The notes: a model not told the origin generated them from the sequence alone. DNA of 64,000 nucleotides from Pseudomonas sp. FP2309 (GCF_030687575.1 NZ_CP117439.1:186001-250000), one strand, 5' to 3'; counted from the stretch's first letter, positions 8,681 through 17,150 are shown. Translations and numbers: made by a program.

Positions 8681-9274
8681 ATGAATTCACACATGCGCGC
8701 GTTCGCCGTGTTCCTCTGCCTCTGCCTACTGGCGGGCTGCGCCTCCAAGCCGGATTACTACATTTCCCCGGCACCGGTGACTATTCCCAAGACTGCCACT
8801 TACTGGCTCGACACCTTCAACGTTGAGGTGAAGGGCGAGAGTAAGCACTTCATGTCGGATGACAAAGTTCGCCAGGAGCTCGGCGTCGATCTGGTAAATC
8901 GCTTGCTCAAGGCCAAGCGTTACGCAACCAGTAAAGACAGCGCCGATTATTTGCTGGATGTCGACATCGTTTATGTGCGCCATATCATCGACTCCAATGG
9001 TGGGTTTTCGAACCTGTTGATTGACGACGGCACCATCCTGCAAAGCATCGACTTTGGCTACAAGGTCAAGGTCAAGAAAGCCGGTGCCGAGGTGCTGCAC
9101 TTCGCCCAGAACCGCCCCAGCCTTGAGCCCAGCAACTGGCGAGGCCAGCCGCAACAATGGAGGACCCTTGGCGGCGTTATAACCAACACCGGTAACGCCA
9201 GTGTCGAGCGGTATTTCACTAGCGGGCTAAGCGACTACATCGTCGACGACTTGCGCGATATGCCGTCTCGCTAG
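8681..9274 (+). CDS. Lipoprotein, function unknown
   Basis: A 197-aa product from ATG 8681, chosen because it puts the lipobox (CLCLLAGC) at residue 20; the reading frame is open further upstream to 8585 but that would hide the signal. ATG 8693 is an alternative. The mature part begins ASKPDYYISPAPVTIPKTATYW and contains ADYLLDVDIVYVRHI and a C-terminal YFTSGLSDYIVDDLRDM. It resembles envelope lipoproteins that accompany CsgG-type loci, without a named domain. It lies 42 nt before the CsgG-family gene and is probably the first gene of the operon running to 11036. Confidence 0.7.
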   Translation: MNSHMRAFAVFLCLCLLAGCASKPDYYISPAPVTIPKTATYWLDTFNVEVKGESKHFMSDDKVRQELGVDLVNRLLKAKRYATSKDSADYLLDVDIVYVRHIIDSNGGFSNLLIDDGTILQSIDFGYKVKVKKAGAEVLHFAQNRPSLEPSNWRGQPQQWRTLGGVITNTGNASVERYFTSGLSDYIVDDLRDMPSR

Positions 9275-9316
9275 CGTCAGCGGCTATACCCGATTCCCCC
9301 CATTTAGGAGCACTTC

Positions 9317-9997
9317 TTGAAAACACTGTCCAAAATCCTGCTGTCCGGCCTCACCGCCGCAGCACTGCTGACCGTGACCGGTTGCGCCACGGAGAGCAAC
9401 CGCGCCATGCCGGTGGAGCAAGTCGCCAGCGCCAGCGTCGCCTACTCCGGCGTGCGCGTGCCAATCGCCGTGGGCAAGTTCGACAACCGCTCCAGCTACA
9501 TGCGCGGCATCTTCTCCGACGGCGTTGACCGCCTCGGCGGCCAGGCCAAGACCATCCTCATCACCCACCTGCAGCAGACCCACCGCTTCAGCGTGCTGGA
9601 CCGCGACAACATGGGCGAAATCTCCCAGGAAGCCGCGATCAAAGGCACCGCGCAGAAGCTCAAGGGAGCCGACTACGTGGTGACTGGCGACGTGACCGAA
9701 TTCGGCCGTAAAGAAACCGGCGACCGCCAGTTGTTCGGCATTCTCGGCCGTGGCAAGACCCAAGTGGCCTACGCCAAAGTCGCGTTGAACATCGTCAACA
9801 TCAGCACCTCCGAAGTGGTGTATTCCACCCAGGGCGCCGGTGAGTACGCGCTGTCCAACCGTGAAGTGGTCGGCTTCGGCGGCACCGCCAGCTACGACTC
9901 CACCCTCAATGGCAAGGTCCTCGACCTGGCCATGCGCGAAGCGATCAACCGCCTGGTCGACGGCATCAACGCCGGCGCCTGGAACCCGCGCAACTGA
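9317..9997 (+). CDS. CsgG/HfaB-family lipoprotein
   Basis: A 226-aa protein. TTG 9317 is the start because TAGGAG lies nine bases before it and a lipoprotein signal follows (LTVTGC, Cys about 23). The mature protein matches the CsgG family: RVPIAVGKFDNRSS, ITHLQQTHRFSVLDRDN, GADYVVTGDVTEFGRK and a C-terminal LAMREAINRLVDGI. CsgG forms the outer-membrane curli pore, but the family also includes non-curli members encoded with DUF4810 and DUF799 lipoproteins, exactly the next two genes. No csgA/B/E/F genes are present, so a curli role is not supported. Probably a periplasm-facing complex at the outer membrane. Confidence 0.85.
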   Translation: MKTLSKILLSGLTAAALLTVTGCATESNRAMPVEQVASASVAYSGVRVPIAVGKFDNRSSYMRGIFSDGVDRLGGQAKTILITHLQQTHRFSVLDRDNMGEISQEAAIKGTAQKLKGADYVVTGDVTEFGRKETGDRQLFGILGRGKTQVAYAKVALNIVNISTSEVVYSTQGAGEYALSNREVVGFGGTASYDSTLNGKVLDLAMREAINRLVDGINAGAWNPRN

Positions 9998-10026
9998 TCA
10001 GCAACCTCTCAAGGAGCAGTACAAGG

Positions 10027-10389
10027 ATGAGCAAGGCAGTGAAGTTAGCGCTGACGCTGACAGCAATCGCGCTGGTTACCGGGTGCCAGACGGCGCCCCA
10101 GCCCCTGTATCAATGGGAAAGCTACCAGCCACAGGTTTACGAGTACTTCAAAGGCGAGCCCAAGGAAGCGCAGGTCGAGGCACTGGAGCGCGATCTGCAG
10201 AAGATCAACGCCAGTGGCCGCAAGGCGCCGCCGGGTTACCACGCCCACCTGGGCATGCTGTACCTGAGCATGGGTAAGGATGACCAAATGGTGCAGGAAT
10301 TTCGCACCGAGAAAGCACTGTTCCCCGAGTCCGCGTCGTACATGGACTTTCTGCTGAAAAACGCCAAGACCGGAGTGGCCGCCAAATGA
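10027..10389 (+). CDS. DUF4810 lipoprotein
   Basis: A 120-aa protein with a lipobox (ALVTGC, Cys about 20). The mature part, with YQWESYQPQVYEYFKGE, an Ala/Leu helix pair and PPGYHAHLGMLYLSMG, is a TPR-like helical fold characteristic of DUF4810. AAGGAGCAGTACAAGG precedes the ATG. The gene sits 29 nt after the CsgG-family gene and overlaps the DUF799 gene by 4 nt (ATGA), so the three are translationally coupled and probably form one complex. Function of the family is unknown. Confidence 0.85.
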   Translation: MSKAVKLALTLTAIALVTGCQTAPQPLYQWESYQPQVYEYFKGEPKEAQVEALERDLQKINASGRKAPPGYHAHLGMLYLSMGKDDQMVQEFRTEKALFPESASYMDFLLKNAKTGVAAK

Positions 10390-11036
10390 GCCTGTTGAAA
10401 CTCACCGGCGCCCTGCTGGCCCTGGCCTTGCTCGGCGGTTGCGCAGCCCCCAAGACCATTGATTACACGGCGTACAAACAGGCACGACCGAAGTCGATCC
10501 TGGTGCTGCCACCGATCAACGAATCTCCGGAAGTGCAGGCCTCCTACAGCCTGGTCTCGCAGGTCACTTACCCGCTGGCCGAAGCCGGCTACTACGTGTT
10601 GCCGATCGCCCTGGTGGACGAAACCTTCCGCCAGAACGGCCTGACCACTGCCAACGATATCCAGGGCGTGCCGCCGGCCAAGCTGCATGACATCTTTGGT
10701 GCGGATGCGGCGCTGTACATCACCGTCAGCGAGTACGGCACCAAGTACATGCTGATCGCCAGCGACACCGCTGTGACCGCTTCGGCCAAACTGGTGGACC
10801 TGCGCACCGGCACCACCCTGTGGACCGGCTCGGCGCGGGCTTCCAGCGAAGAGGGCAACAACAACGGCGGCGGCCTGGTCGGCATGCTGATCACCGCAGC
10901 GGTCAAGCAGGTGATCAACAGCTCCACCGACGCCGCGCACCCGATTGCCGGGATCACCAGCGCACGCCTGCTGTCACCGGGGCAACGCGCGGGGATTTTG
11001 TACGGGCCGCGTAACCCCAAGTACGGCACCGACTGA
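10386..11036 (+). CDS. DUF799 (GNA1162-type) lipoprotein
   Basis: A 216-aa protein with a lipobox (LALLGGC). The sequence runs KSILVLPPINESPEVQA ... YPLAEAGYYVLPIALVDETFRQNGL ... FGADAALYITVSEYGTKY, the DUF799/GNA1162 family whose Neisseria member is an outer-membrane lipoprotein antigen with a TolB-N-like fold. A Gly/Asn-rich turn (SSEEGNNNGGG) precedes a short amphipathic helix. It is the last gene of the CsgG-DUF4810-DUF799 operon. Confidence 0.85.
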   Translation: MSLLKLTGALLALALLGGCAAPKTIDYTAYKQARPKSILVLPPINESPEVQASYSLVSQVTYPLAEAGYYVLPIALVDETFRQNGLTTANDIQGVPPAKLHDIFGADAALYITVSEYGTKYMLIASDTAVTASAKLVDLRTGTTLWTGSARASSEEGNNNGGGLVGMLITAAVKQVINSSTDAAHPIAGITSARLLSPGQRAGILYGPRNPKYGTD

Positions 11037-11040
11037 GCCT

Positions 11041-11079
11041 AAAAAAAACCTTTGCTGGCCGTCCTCCGGTCGGCAAAGG
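11041..11079 (-). terminator. Rho-independent terminator of the protease gene
   Basis: On the minus strand the stem CCTTTGCCGACC / GGCCAGCAAAGG (11049-11079) is followed by eight T (complement of 11041-11048). It lies just past the protease stop and also separates the convergent lipoprotein operon. Confidence 0.75.
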
Positions 11080-11086
11080 CTTGGCC

Positions 11087-12883
11087 TTAGGGGTTCACCA
11101 GGATGTCCTTGGGCTTGATCAGGTGCGTGCTTTTAACCAGGAAGTCCGTGCTGCCGTTGCCGCTCAGGTCGACGGCGACGAAGTAGCGACGGCTGTTCGG
11201 GTTGTAACTCACGAGGGTCTCGCCAATGCGCCCGGTGAATTGCGTCACGAGGGTCAGGCGCGTGTTGGCTTCTTTTTCGATTGCGCGCAGATCAAGCTTG
11301 TCGGTGCCGCTGGCGAAGTCCGTGAGCAGGCGCGCATTGGCAAGCGTTGACTCACTCGCCCTGTTGAAGACCACGGGCGGCCTGGCTGTGACGGCGCCCG
11401 CCTGTGGCGGTGTGGGCGCCAGGGTAGGCGCGGGGAGGATGTCCTGGGGTTTGACCTGCCCATGGGTCTTGATCAGCAGATCGGGTTTTCCATCGCCGGT
11501 CAGGTCGATGGACACCGTGCCCGTGGCGCTTTTTTCATCATAGGTCAGGCGCATTTCGCCGGCTTTGCCACTCCAGTTGTTGACGACAAACAGTGCAGAC
11601 AGCCCGGCGTTTCTCAGCGCGCCCGACACGTCTATTTTGTCGAGCCCGCTGGTGAAGTCCATGATTTCATCCGGCGCTTCAAGCGTGGAGTCGCTGGCAT
11701 GGTGATAGACGAACGTGTCGGCACCCCCACCCCCGCGCAACCGATCACCGCCTCGCCCACCGGTGAGCCGGTTGTTGGCATCGTTACCGATGAGTGCGTC
11801 GTGGCCCGCGCCGCCAATGGCATTTTCGATGCTGCAACCGCGGGCAATCGAGACATTCCCCAGCAAGCCGCCCACGTCGGAAAATGAGCCGGCCTTGAGG
11901 TTGATGACCTGGTTGTTGCTGTAGCCCGAAACGTCCAGGGTGTCATTGCCGCCGCCGTCCCAAATGCAGAAGGCGGCGGCTTCACGCGGGTGCGCGAGGG
12001 AGTAGTAATCCCTGCCGCTGTTGGAATTGAAGCCGTAGGTGGTGTTGCCCCGACGGGTTTGGTGATTGGCGCCGTACAGTTGTTGAACGGCGCTGATGTC
12101 ATCCATCATCGGTGCTTTTGGCCGTCCCTCCAGCCGTTTGCCGCTGTCCCGTGCGTCGAAATAACTCATGACGGTATGGGCTTTGGAGTCCTGTGCGTAA
12201 ACCCGTTGCCCCTCGGACGCTGTTCTGTCGTAACGGCCTGGATGGGTCAGGCCCAGGGTGTGGCCGATTTCGTGGGCGATGGTCGGGCGGGTCACGTAGT
12301 TGGGGTTGTAACGGGTGTCGCCGCTGATGGCGTGCGGGCCGGGATAGAAGCCTGTGGCGGTGGTTTCGTTGTTGGAGATCTGGAAGGACAGTTTTCCCTC
12401 CTTGTGGCTGCCGTTCTCGGTGAAGGCCAGGTTGGCGACATCGCCCCAGGACTGGATGGCGCGCCGGGCCTCGTGTTTTTGAGCGTCGTTGAAGGCTCCG
12501 GGCCCCTGCTTGAACGTGTAGGCAATTTCCGTCGTGCCGTTTCGGTTCCAGTCCTGCCACTGGCCGGCGCCCTGTGTCAGTTGCTCGATGGCTCGCTGCT
12601 TGTCGAAGGATTGCTTGTTGATCCTGGCGATATGAGGGTCGTTCGCGCGCAGCGTCGCATCGTAGTTGCCGTTCGCGTCGTTGCGAGTGTCCGTCGGTGG
12701 CGGGTCCGAGCGGCGGTTTTGATGCACGTACTGGTGCTGAACCTGGCGTACGTAACGGTGCGGCATGAACGGCTGTAGAAATGGCCGGAAAATCGCCCTC
12801 AGGAAGGACTGGCGGGAGGGGCGTCGGGCCGGTTGAGGGCTTTGCGTATAGAGTTGAAAAGGCGTTGTGAACTGTATTCTCAC
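11087..12883 (-). CDS. Serralysin-family (M10B) zinc metalloprotease with duplicated C-terminal module
   Basis: 598 aa; GTG start at 12883. The zinc site HEIGHTLGLTHP (His204, Glu205, His208, His214) and Met-turn HTVMSYF (Met239) define a metzincin protease. RTX-type Gly/Asp nonapeptides (GGAGHDALIG, GGRGGDRLRGGGGADTF) follow at about 355-395, which bind calcium and mark type I secretion. Unlike the ~480-aa AprA, the C-terminus holds two successive copies of a ~75-residue module (DKIDVSGAL...DLTGDGKPDLLIK...KPQDIL and DKLDLRAIE...DLSGNGSTDFLVK...KPKDIL). The first ~60 residues are basic and not a Sec signal. No inhibitor or ABC exporter gene adjoins, so secretion would need an exporter elsewhere. 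Confidence 0.85.
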   Translation of the reverse strand: MRIQFTTPFQLYTQSPQPARRPSRQSFLRAIFRPFLQPFMPHRYVRQVQHQYVHQNRRSDPPPTDTRNDANGNYDATLRANDPHIARINKQSFDKQRAIEQLTQGAGQWQDWNRNGTTEIAYTFKQGPGAFNDAQKHEARRAIQSWGDVANLAFTENGSHKEGKLSFQISNNETTATGFYPGPHAISGDTRYNPNYVTRPTIAHEIGHTLGLTHPGRYDRTASEGQRVYAQDSKAHTVMSYFDARDSGKRLEGRPKAPMMDDISAVQQLYGANHQTRRGNTTYGFNSNSGRDYYSLAHPREAAAFCIWDGGGNDTLDVSGYSNNQVINLKAGSFSDVGGLLGNVSIARGCSIENAIGGAGHDALIGNDANNRLTGGRGGDRLRGGGGADTFVYHHASDSTLEAPDEIMDFTSGLDKIDVSGALRNAGLSALFVVNNWSGKAGEMRLTYDEKSATGTVSIDLTGDGKPDLLIKTHGQVKPQDILPAPTLAPTPPQAGAVTARPPVVFNRASESTLANARLLTDFASGTDKLDLRAIEKEANTRLTLVTQFTGRIGETLVSYNPNSRRYFVAVDLSGNGSTDFLVKSTHLIKPKDILVNP

Positions 12884-13230
12884 GGTAGTCGTTTCCGCTG
12901 TGTTGTATGCACCTTTCCTTACGTCATCAAGCGCGCAAACTCCGTTTTGCCGAGTGCAAAACTGCCAGTGCGCGGGCGAGTGTTCAAAGGTCGATATGTG
13001 TCCGCATAAGATTGTTTTGGCCGGGTTGCGGGCGCTTGAAATGGGCGTTTATTGTTTTGCGTGCGGTGTCAGTTGAGCGCTCAAGCCCGCCGATGCTGGG
13101 GCGGCATCGATCCGCTGGGGGATGCGGCGCAACCTGCCAGGATTTATCCGGGTTGACCGGTCATTAACCCGAATGCGAGAAGCCTTACGTCTGACCTTGC
13201 GAGTGGATCATTCACGCACGAGGTTAACCC
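12884..13230. promoter_or_regulatory. Divergent intergenic region with nested palindrome
   Basis: No gene is seen. It holds the promoters of the protease (leftward) and of the vWA-ECF operon (rightward). A nested palindrome at 13149-13171 has arms CGGGTT / AACCCG around the 8-bp palindrome GACCGGTC, 60 bp before the vWA start, and is a candidate operator. Confidence 0.35.
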
Positions 13231-14859
13231 ATGTCCCGTCCTCTTCTGCACCGACGTCCCGCAGCTTGCGGCTTCGCCATGACCTTCCTGATCACGCTGG
13301 CAGGCTGTGGAGGGTCGTCTTCCCATGAGGTGGCCGAACCGGCCGAGCCCGCGCCGGTCGCTGAGCGACAGAACGCCACGGTACAGGGCGCGTTGGTCAA
13401 GCGCATGGCAATGCCGGCACCGATGCGCATGCAGGAGTCGCTGGCCATGGACTACCGCAGCGTACCTCGCGAGCAATACGCCAACCTGCCGGACAACCCG
13501 GTGCATCGGGTTGCCGAAACGCCGGTTTCCACCTTCAGCATTGATGTCGACACCGGCAGTTACGCCAACGTAAGACGTTTCCTCAACCAGGGCAGCCTGC
13601 CACCCGAAGGCGCTGTGCGATTGGAGGAAATGCTCAACTACTTCCCCTACGACTACGCACTGCCCACCGACGGCTCGCCATTTGGCGTAACCACCGAAGT
13701 CGCGGCCACACCGTGGAACCCGCGCACGCAACTGCTGCGCATCGGCATCAAGGCGTCCGACCGTGCGGTGAAGCAGCTGGCGCCGGCCAACCTGGTGTTT
13801 CTGGTGGACGTGTCCGGCTCCATGGATCGCCGCGAAGGCTTGCCGCTGGTGCAGAGCACCTTGAAGCTGCTGGTGGATCAGTTGCGCGAGCAGGACCGTG
13901 TTTCATTGGTGGTGTACGCCGGTGAATCCCGTGTGGTGCTCCCGCCCACCTCAGGCCGCGACAAGGCCAGGATCCGCAACGCCATCGACCAACTCACCGC
14001 AGGCGGCTCAACGGCAGGTGCCTCCGGCATTCAACTGGCCTACCAGATGGCCCGCGAAGGCTTTATCGACAAGGGCATCAACCGCATCCTGCTGGCCACC
14101 GACGGCGACTTCAATGTGGGCATCAGCGACTTCGACAGCCTCAAGCAAATGGCCGTCGAACAACGCAAAAGCGGCGTATCGCTGACCACCCTCGGGTTTG
14201 GTGTGGATAACTACAACGAGCACCTCATGGAACAACTGGCCGATGCTGGCGATGGTAACTACGCCTACATCGACACCCTGCGCGAGGCACGCAAGGTGCT
14301 GGTGGATCAGCTCAGCTCCACCCTGGCCGTGGTGGCGCGGGACGTGAAATTGCAGGTGGAATTCAACCCCGAGCAGGTCAGCGAATACCGGCTGCTGGGC
14401 TATGAAAACCGTGCGTTGAAGCGTGAGGATTTCAACAACGACAAGGTCGATGCCGGCGACATCGGTGCGGGTCATACGGTGACAGCGCTGTACGAAATTG
14501 TGCCAAGGGGCGAGAAGGGCTGGCTGGAGCCGTTGCGCTACGCGTCAGTGCCTGCGGCTAAAAACAAATCCGATGAACTGGCGATGGTCCGCGTGCGCTA
14601 TAAGCCTGCGGCGGGCGGTGATAGCCGCTTGATCGAGCGGCCCGTGGGCAAGGTGTCTACCCAAGCCAGCGATGACCTGCGGTTCGCGGCCGCCGTGGCC
14701 GCCTTCGCCCAACAGCTCAAGGGCGATGGCCGCTACACTGGCAACATGAGCTTGAACGACACGGCGGCACTTGCCCGTTCGGCCCGAGGCGATGACCCGT
14801 TCGGTTTGCGCAATGAGTTTGTGCAACTGGTGGAGTTGGCTCAAGGCCTGAAACACTGA
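13231..14859 (+). CDS. YfbK-like von Willebrand factor A lipoprotein
   Basis: A 542-aa protein with an N-terminal lipoprotein signal (LITLAGC, Cys about 28) and a Pro/Glu linker. A YfbK-type N-terminal region (FSIDVDTGSYANVRRFLNQG) is followed by a vWA domain with an intact MIDAS (DVSGSMD at about 192-198; later STAGASGIQLAY and LLATDGDFNVG). The C-terminal DUF3520/YfbK_C region includes EFNPEQVSEYRLLGYENR. Such proteins are envelope-anchored and bind partners through a divalent cation. The stop overlaps the sigma factor start (TGATG), a gene order seen repeatedly with ECF sigma factors, which suggests a signalling or envelope-stress role. Confidence 0.85.
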   Translation: MSRPLLHRRPAACGFAMTFLITLAGCGGSSSHEVAEPAEPAPVAERQNATVQGALVKRMAMPAPMRMQESLAMDYRSVPREQYANLPDNPVHRVAETPVSTFSIDVDTGSYANVRRFLNQGSLPPEGAVRLEEMLNYFPYDYALPTDGSPFGVTTEVAATPWNPRTQLLRIGIKASDRAVKQLAPANLVFLVDVSGSMDRREGLPLVQSTLKLLVDQLREQDRVSLVVYAGESRVVLPPTSGRDKARIRNAIDQLTAGGSTAGASGIQLAYQMAREGFIDKGINRILLATDGDFNVGISDFDSLKQMAVEQRKSGVSLTTLGFGVDNYNEHLMEQLADAGDGNYAYIDTLREARKVLVDQLSSTLAVVARDVKLQVEFNPEQVSEYRLLGYENRALKREDFNNDKVDAGDIGAGHTVTALYEIVPRGEKGWLEPLRYASVPAAKNKSDELAMVRVRYKPAAGGDSRLIERPVGKVSTQASDDLRFAAAVAAFAQQLKGDGRYTGNMSLNDTAALARSARGDDPFGLRNEFVQLVELAQGLKH

Positions 14860-15473
14860 TGTTGAACGGATTTAACTTCACCAAGGAGTCAGCCCCTGAC
14901 ATGGCCGTACCCGATGATCCACCCAGCGATGAATCCCTGCTGGCCCGCTACCGCACCGGCGATGCCGCCGCGTTCGAAGTGTTGTACGCACGGCATCGTC
15001 AGGGCCTGTACCGTTTTCTCGTGTCCTTGAGCAACAAGGCCGAACTGGCCGAGGAAATCTACCAGGAAACCTGGCTCAGCCTGATCCGCAGCGGCACCCA
15101 GCCACAAGGCCGGGCGAGTTTTCGTACCTGGCTGTTCCAGATTGCCCGCAACCGCCTGATCGACCATTGGCGCAAGCACGGCATCCACACGCCCTTGCAC
15201 GACAGCTACGATGAGCAACTGCACGCCAGGGTCGACGACAGCGCCGGCCCCGAGCAGCAACTGAGCCTGAGCCGCGATCAGGCCCGGCTCGACGCGGCGC
15301 TGCAAGACTTGCCCGAAGACCAGCGCGAAGTTTTCCTGCTGCGCCTGCACGGCGACCTCGAGGTGCCGCACATCGCTGCCCTCATCGGCGCCCCGCTGGA
15401 AACCGTCAAAAGCCGCCTGCGTTACGCCCAGCAGAAACTGCGCCGCCTGCTGGCCGAGGAGATACTCGTATGA
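14859..15473 (+). CDS. ECF-type RNA polymerase sigma factor
   Basis: A 204-aa protein. Region 2 (DAAAFEVLYARHRQGLYRFLVSLS ... AEEIYQETWLSLIR) includes the core-binding/-10 helix, and region 4 (LPEDQREVFLLRLHGDLEVPHIAALIGAPLETVKSRLRYAQQKLR) is the -35-binding helix-turn-helix. The first ATG (14859) overlaps the vWA stop; ATG 14901 (MAVPDDP) with AAGGAG further upstream is an equally good start and matches typical N-termini. The 3' end overlaps the next gene (ATGA). Part of a three-gene signalling operon; its target promoters are unknown. Confidence 0.9.
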   Translation: MLNGFNFTKESAPDMAVPDDPPSDESLLARYRTGDAAAFEVLYARHRQGLYRFLVSLSNKAELAEEIYQETWLSLIRSGTQPQGRASFRTWLFQIARNRLIDHWRKHGIHTPLHDSYDEQLHARVDDSAGPEQQLSLSRDQARLDAALQDLPEDQREVFLLRLHGDLEVPHIAALIGAPLETVKSRLRYAQQKLRRLLAEEILV

Positions 15474-16090
15474 CCGACGCTCGACCTACTCCAGACAACG
15501 ACGACCTGCTGCTTCAGCATTTTCGTCAACACAGCACCGGCGAGCCGCCCGCGTCCCTCGACGCCTTCATCCTCAACGCCGCCCGCCGTGAAGCCCCGGC
15601 GCCGCAACCGAACCTGTGGCAACGCTGGCTGCACGCCTGCCAGCGCCCGCGCTGGCAAATGGCATTCGCCACCGTGGCCGGTGTGGCGCTGATGATCGGT
15701 GTGGTGATGCGCTCCCCGGTGCCGCAACCCGAAATCTCCACCGCGACCTTCTCCGCCTTGCGCGAAGAAGCCGCCCGACCCGCTCCCCAGGCGTTTTCCG
15801 CACCGGCACCCGCGCCGATGGCCAGAATGGCTGCCGCACCCAAGGCGCCGCAGACGGAAAGCGCGCCGGTGCAGGCTGAAATCGCCGGGGCCTTGGCGGA
15901 CGAGTCGAGCGCCAAACTCAGCAAACGCGCGCCACTGGCATTGCCCTCGCTGGAGGCGGAATTGCAGGCGATTGTGCGGCTGCGCGAAGCAGGTCAAAGC
16001 AAGGCCGCGGATGAAAAACTGCTTGCGCTGCACGCGCGCTACCCCGACGAAGACCTGCCGGCGCGGTTGGAGGCGTTGCGTAAGCGGTGA
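15470..16090 (+). CDS. Putative anti-sigma factor, single-pass membrane protein
   Basis: A 206-aa protein. A short cytoplasmic N-terminal part (LLLQHFRQHSTGEPPASLDAFILNAARRE) precedes one transmembrane helix (about 65-83, MAFATVAGVALMIGVVM), a Pro/Ala-rich periplasmic linker and a C-terminal helical pair (AELQAIVRLREAGQSKAADEKLLALHARYP). This topology and the 4-nt overlap with the ECF gene support an anti-sigma role, although no zinc-binding HxxxCxxC motif is present. The partner signal sensor may be the vWA lipoprotein of the same operon. Confidence 0.65.
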   Translation: MTDARPTPDNDDLLLQHFRQHSTGEPPASLDAFILNAARREAPAPQPNLWQRWLHACQRPRWQMAFATVAGVALMIGVVMRSPVPQPEISTATFSALREEAARPAPQAFSAPAPAPMARMAAAPKAPQTESAPVQAEIAGALADESSAKLSKRAPLALPSLEAELQAIVRLREAGQSKAADEKLLALHARYPDEDLPARLEALRKR

Positions 16091-16094
16091 GCCG

Positions 16095-16131
16095 CAAAAA
16101 AGCCCCAGGCGTGTGCGCCTGGGGCTTTTTA
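16095..16131 (+). terminator. Bidirectional rho-independent terminator
   Basis: Perfect stem AAAAAGCCCCAGGCG / CGCCTGGGGCTTTTT around a TGTG loop, right after the anti-sigma gene and facing the convergent RhtB gene. It can serve both strands. Confidence 0.9.
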
Positions 16132-16181
16132 CCCCCTGCCGCAGGCTTGCCCCCCCGTGGCCATTTTATAAACCGTTGCGT

Positions 16182-16817
16182 TCAACGCCGTGCATCCAGC
16201 GCCATACGCACGGCCAGACCGGCCAGCACCGTGCCCATCAGCCAACGCTGCACCAACTGCCATACGGGCTTGGCCGCCAGGAACGTGGCGATGGAACCCG
16301 CCATGATCGCGATCACCGCGTTGACGCTCACGCTGATCATGATCTGGGTAAACCCCAGCACCACCGATTGCATCAGCACACTGCCGTGTCCGGTGGGGGT
16401 GATGAACTGCGGCAGCAACGACAGATACATCACCGCGACTTTCGGATTCAACAGGTTGGTCACAAAGCCCATCATGAACAACTTGCGGGGGGCGTCTTTG
16501 GGCAAATCGCGCACGTGGAACGCAGAGCGCCCACCCGGTTTGACCGCTTGCCAGGCCAGGTACAGCAGGTACAGCGCGCCGCCGAGCCTGAGCGCGTCAT
16601 ATGCGTAAGGCACCGCCATCAACAGAGCGGTGATACCCAGCGCGGCACACAGCATGTACACCACAAAACCCAGTGCCACGCCGCCCAGTGAAATCAACCC
16701 GGCCAGCGGCCCCTGGCAGATCGAGCGTGAAATCAGGTAGATCATGTTCGGGCCGGGCGTGAGCACCATTCCCAGTGAAATCAGACCATACGCCAGCAGG
16801 CTCGACAGTTCGGGCAC
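16182..16817 (-). CDS. LysE/RhtB-family amino-acid exporter
   Basis: A 211-aa polytopic inner-membrane protein with about six hydrophobic segments. The family hallmarks are the N-terminal LLAYGLISLGMVLTPGPNMIYLISRS and the mid-protein FVTNLLNPKVAVMYLSLLPQF. RhtB-type proteins export amino acids such as homoserine, threonine or leucine; the substrate cannot be read from sequence. GGAGTTAACCC precedes the ATG. It is transcribed alone, convergent with the sigma operon. Confidence 0.88.
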   Translation of the reverse strand: MPELSSLLAYGLISLGMVLTPGPNMIYLISRSICQGPLAGLISLGGVALGFVVYMLCAALGITALLMAVPYAYDALRLGGALYLLYLAWQAVKPGGRSAFHVRDLPKDAPRKLFMMGFVTNLLNPKVAVMYLSLLPQFITPTGHGSVLMQSVVLGFTQIMISVSVNAVIAIMAGSIATFLAAKPVWQLVQRWLMGTVLAGLAVRMALDARR

Positions 16818-17150
16818 GGGTTAACTCCTTGTAGGTGCTTTGTTGCGCGGGTTGGATGTGTCTGATGGTAGGGCGGCCGCGGGGGCGAGCGTTAGATACA
16901 GATGGGCCGACAAAACGTCATACAGGTGCGCGCTGGCACTGAGACGCAGCGTCTCACGGTCTCGTCGCGGGCGCGTGCGACCTGACTTGGCGCGTCTCAT
17001 TCGACCGCGATGTGGGCCAGCCTGCGCGTGGCATCGGAGCGCTCTAAAAAAGGCGTGTCCAGGCCGTTTGGCCCAGCTGGCACCGGCCTTGCTCTGGCTC
17101 TGGCAACCCACCCGGCGCGCCAGTGCCAACCGCCTCAAGGAGACGTCGCT
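16818..17150 (+). promoter_or_regulatory. Regulatory region: sigma-54 promoter plus enhancer-type palindrome
   Basis: TGGCACCGGCCTTGCT at 17078-17093 matches the -24/-12 sigma-54 consensus exactly at the key GG and GC with the right spacing, 57 nt before the dehydrogenase start. The 17-bp palindrome TGAGACGCAGCGTCTCA lies at 16940-16956, 122 bp upstream of the -24 element, with a second half-site GCGTCTCA at 16992-16999. This is the layout of an NtrC/AcoR-type activator site. No gene is seen here. Confidence 0.7.

Noticed and set aside
9317..11036. Curli (csg) secretion system
   Set aside because: Only a CsgG-family member is present; no csgA, B, E or F, and the DUF4810-DUF799 partners indicate the other CsgG-type locus.
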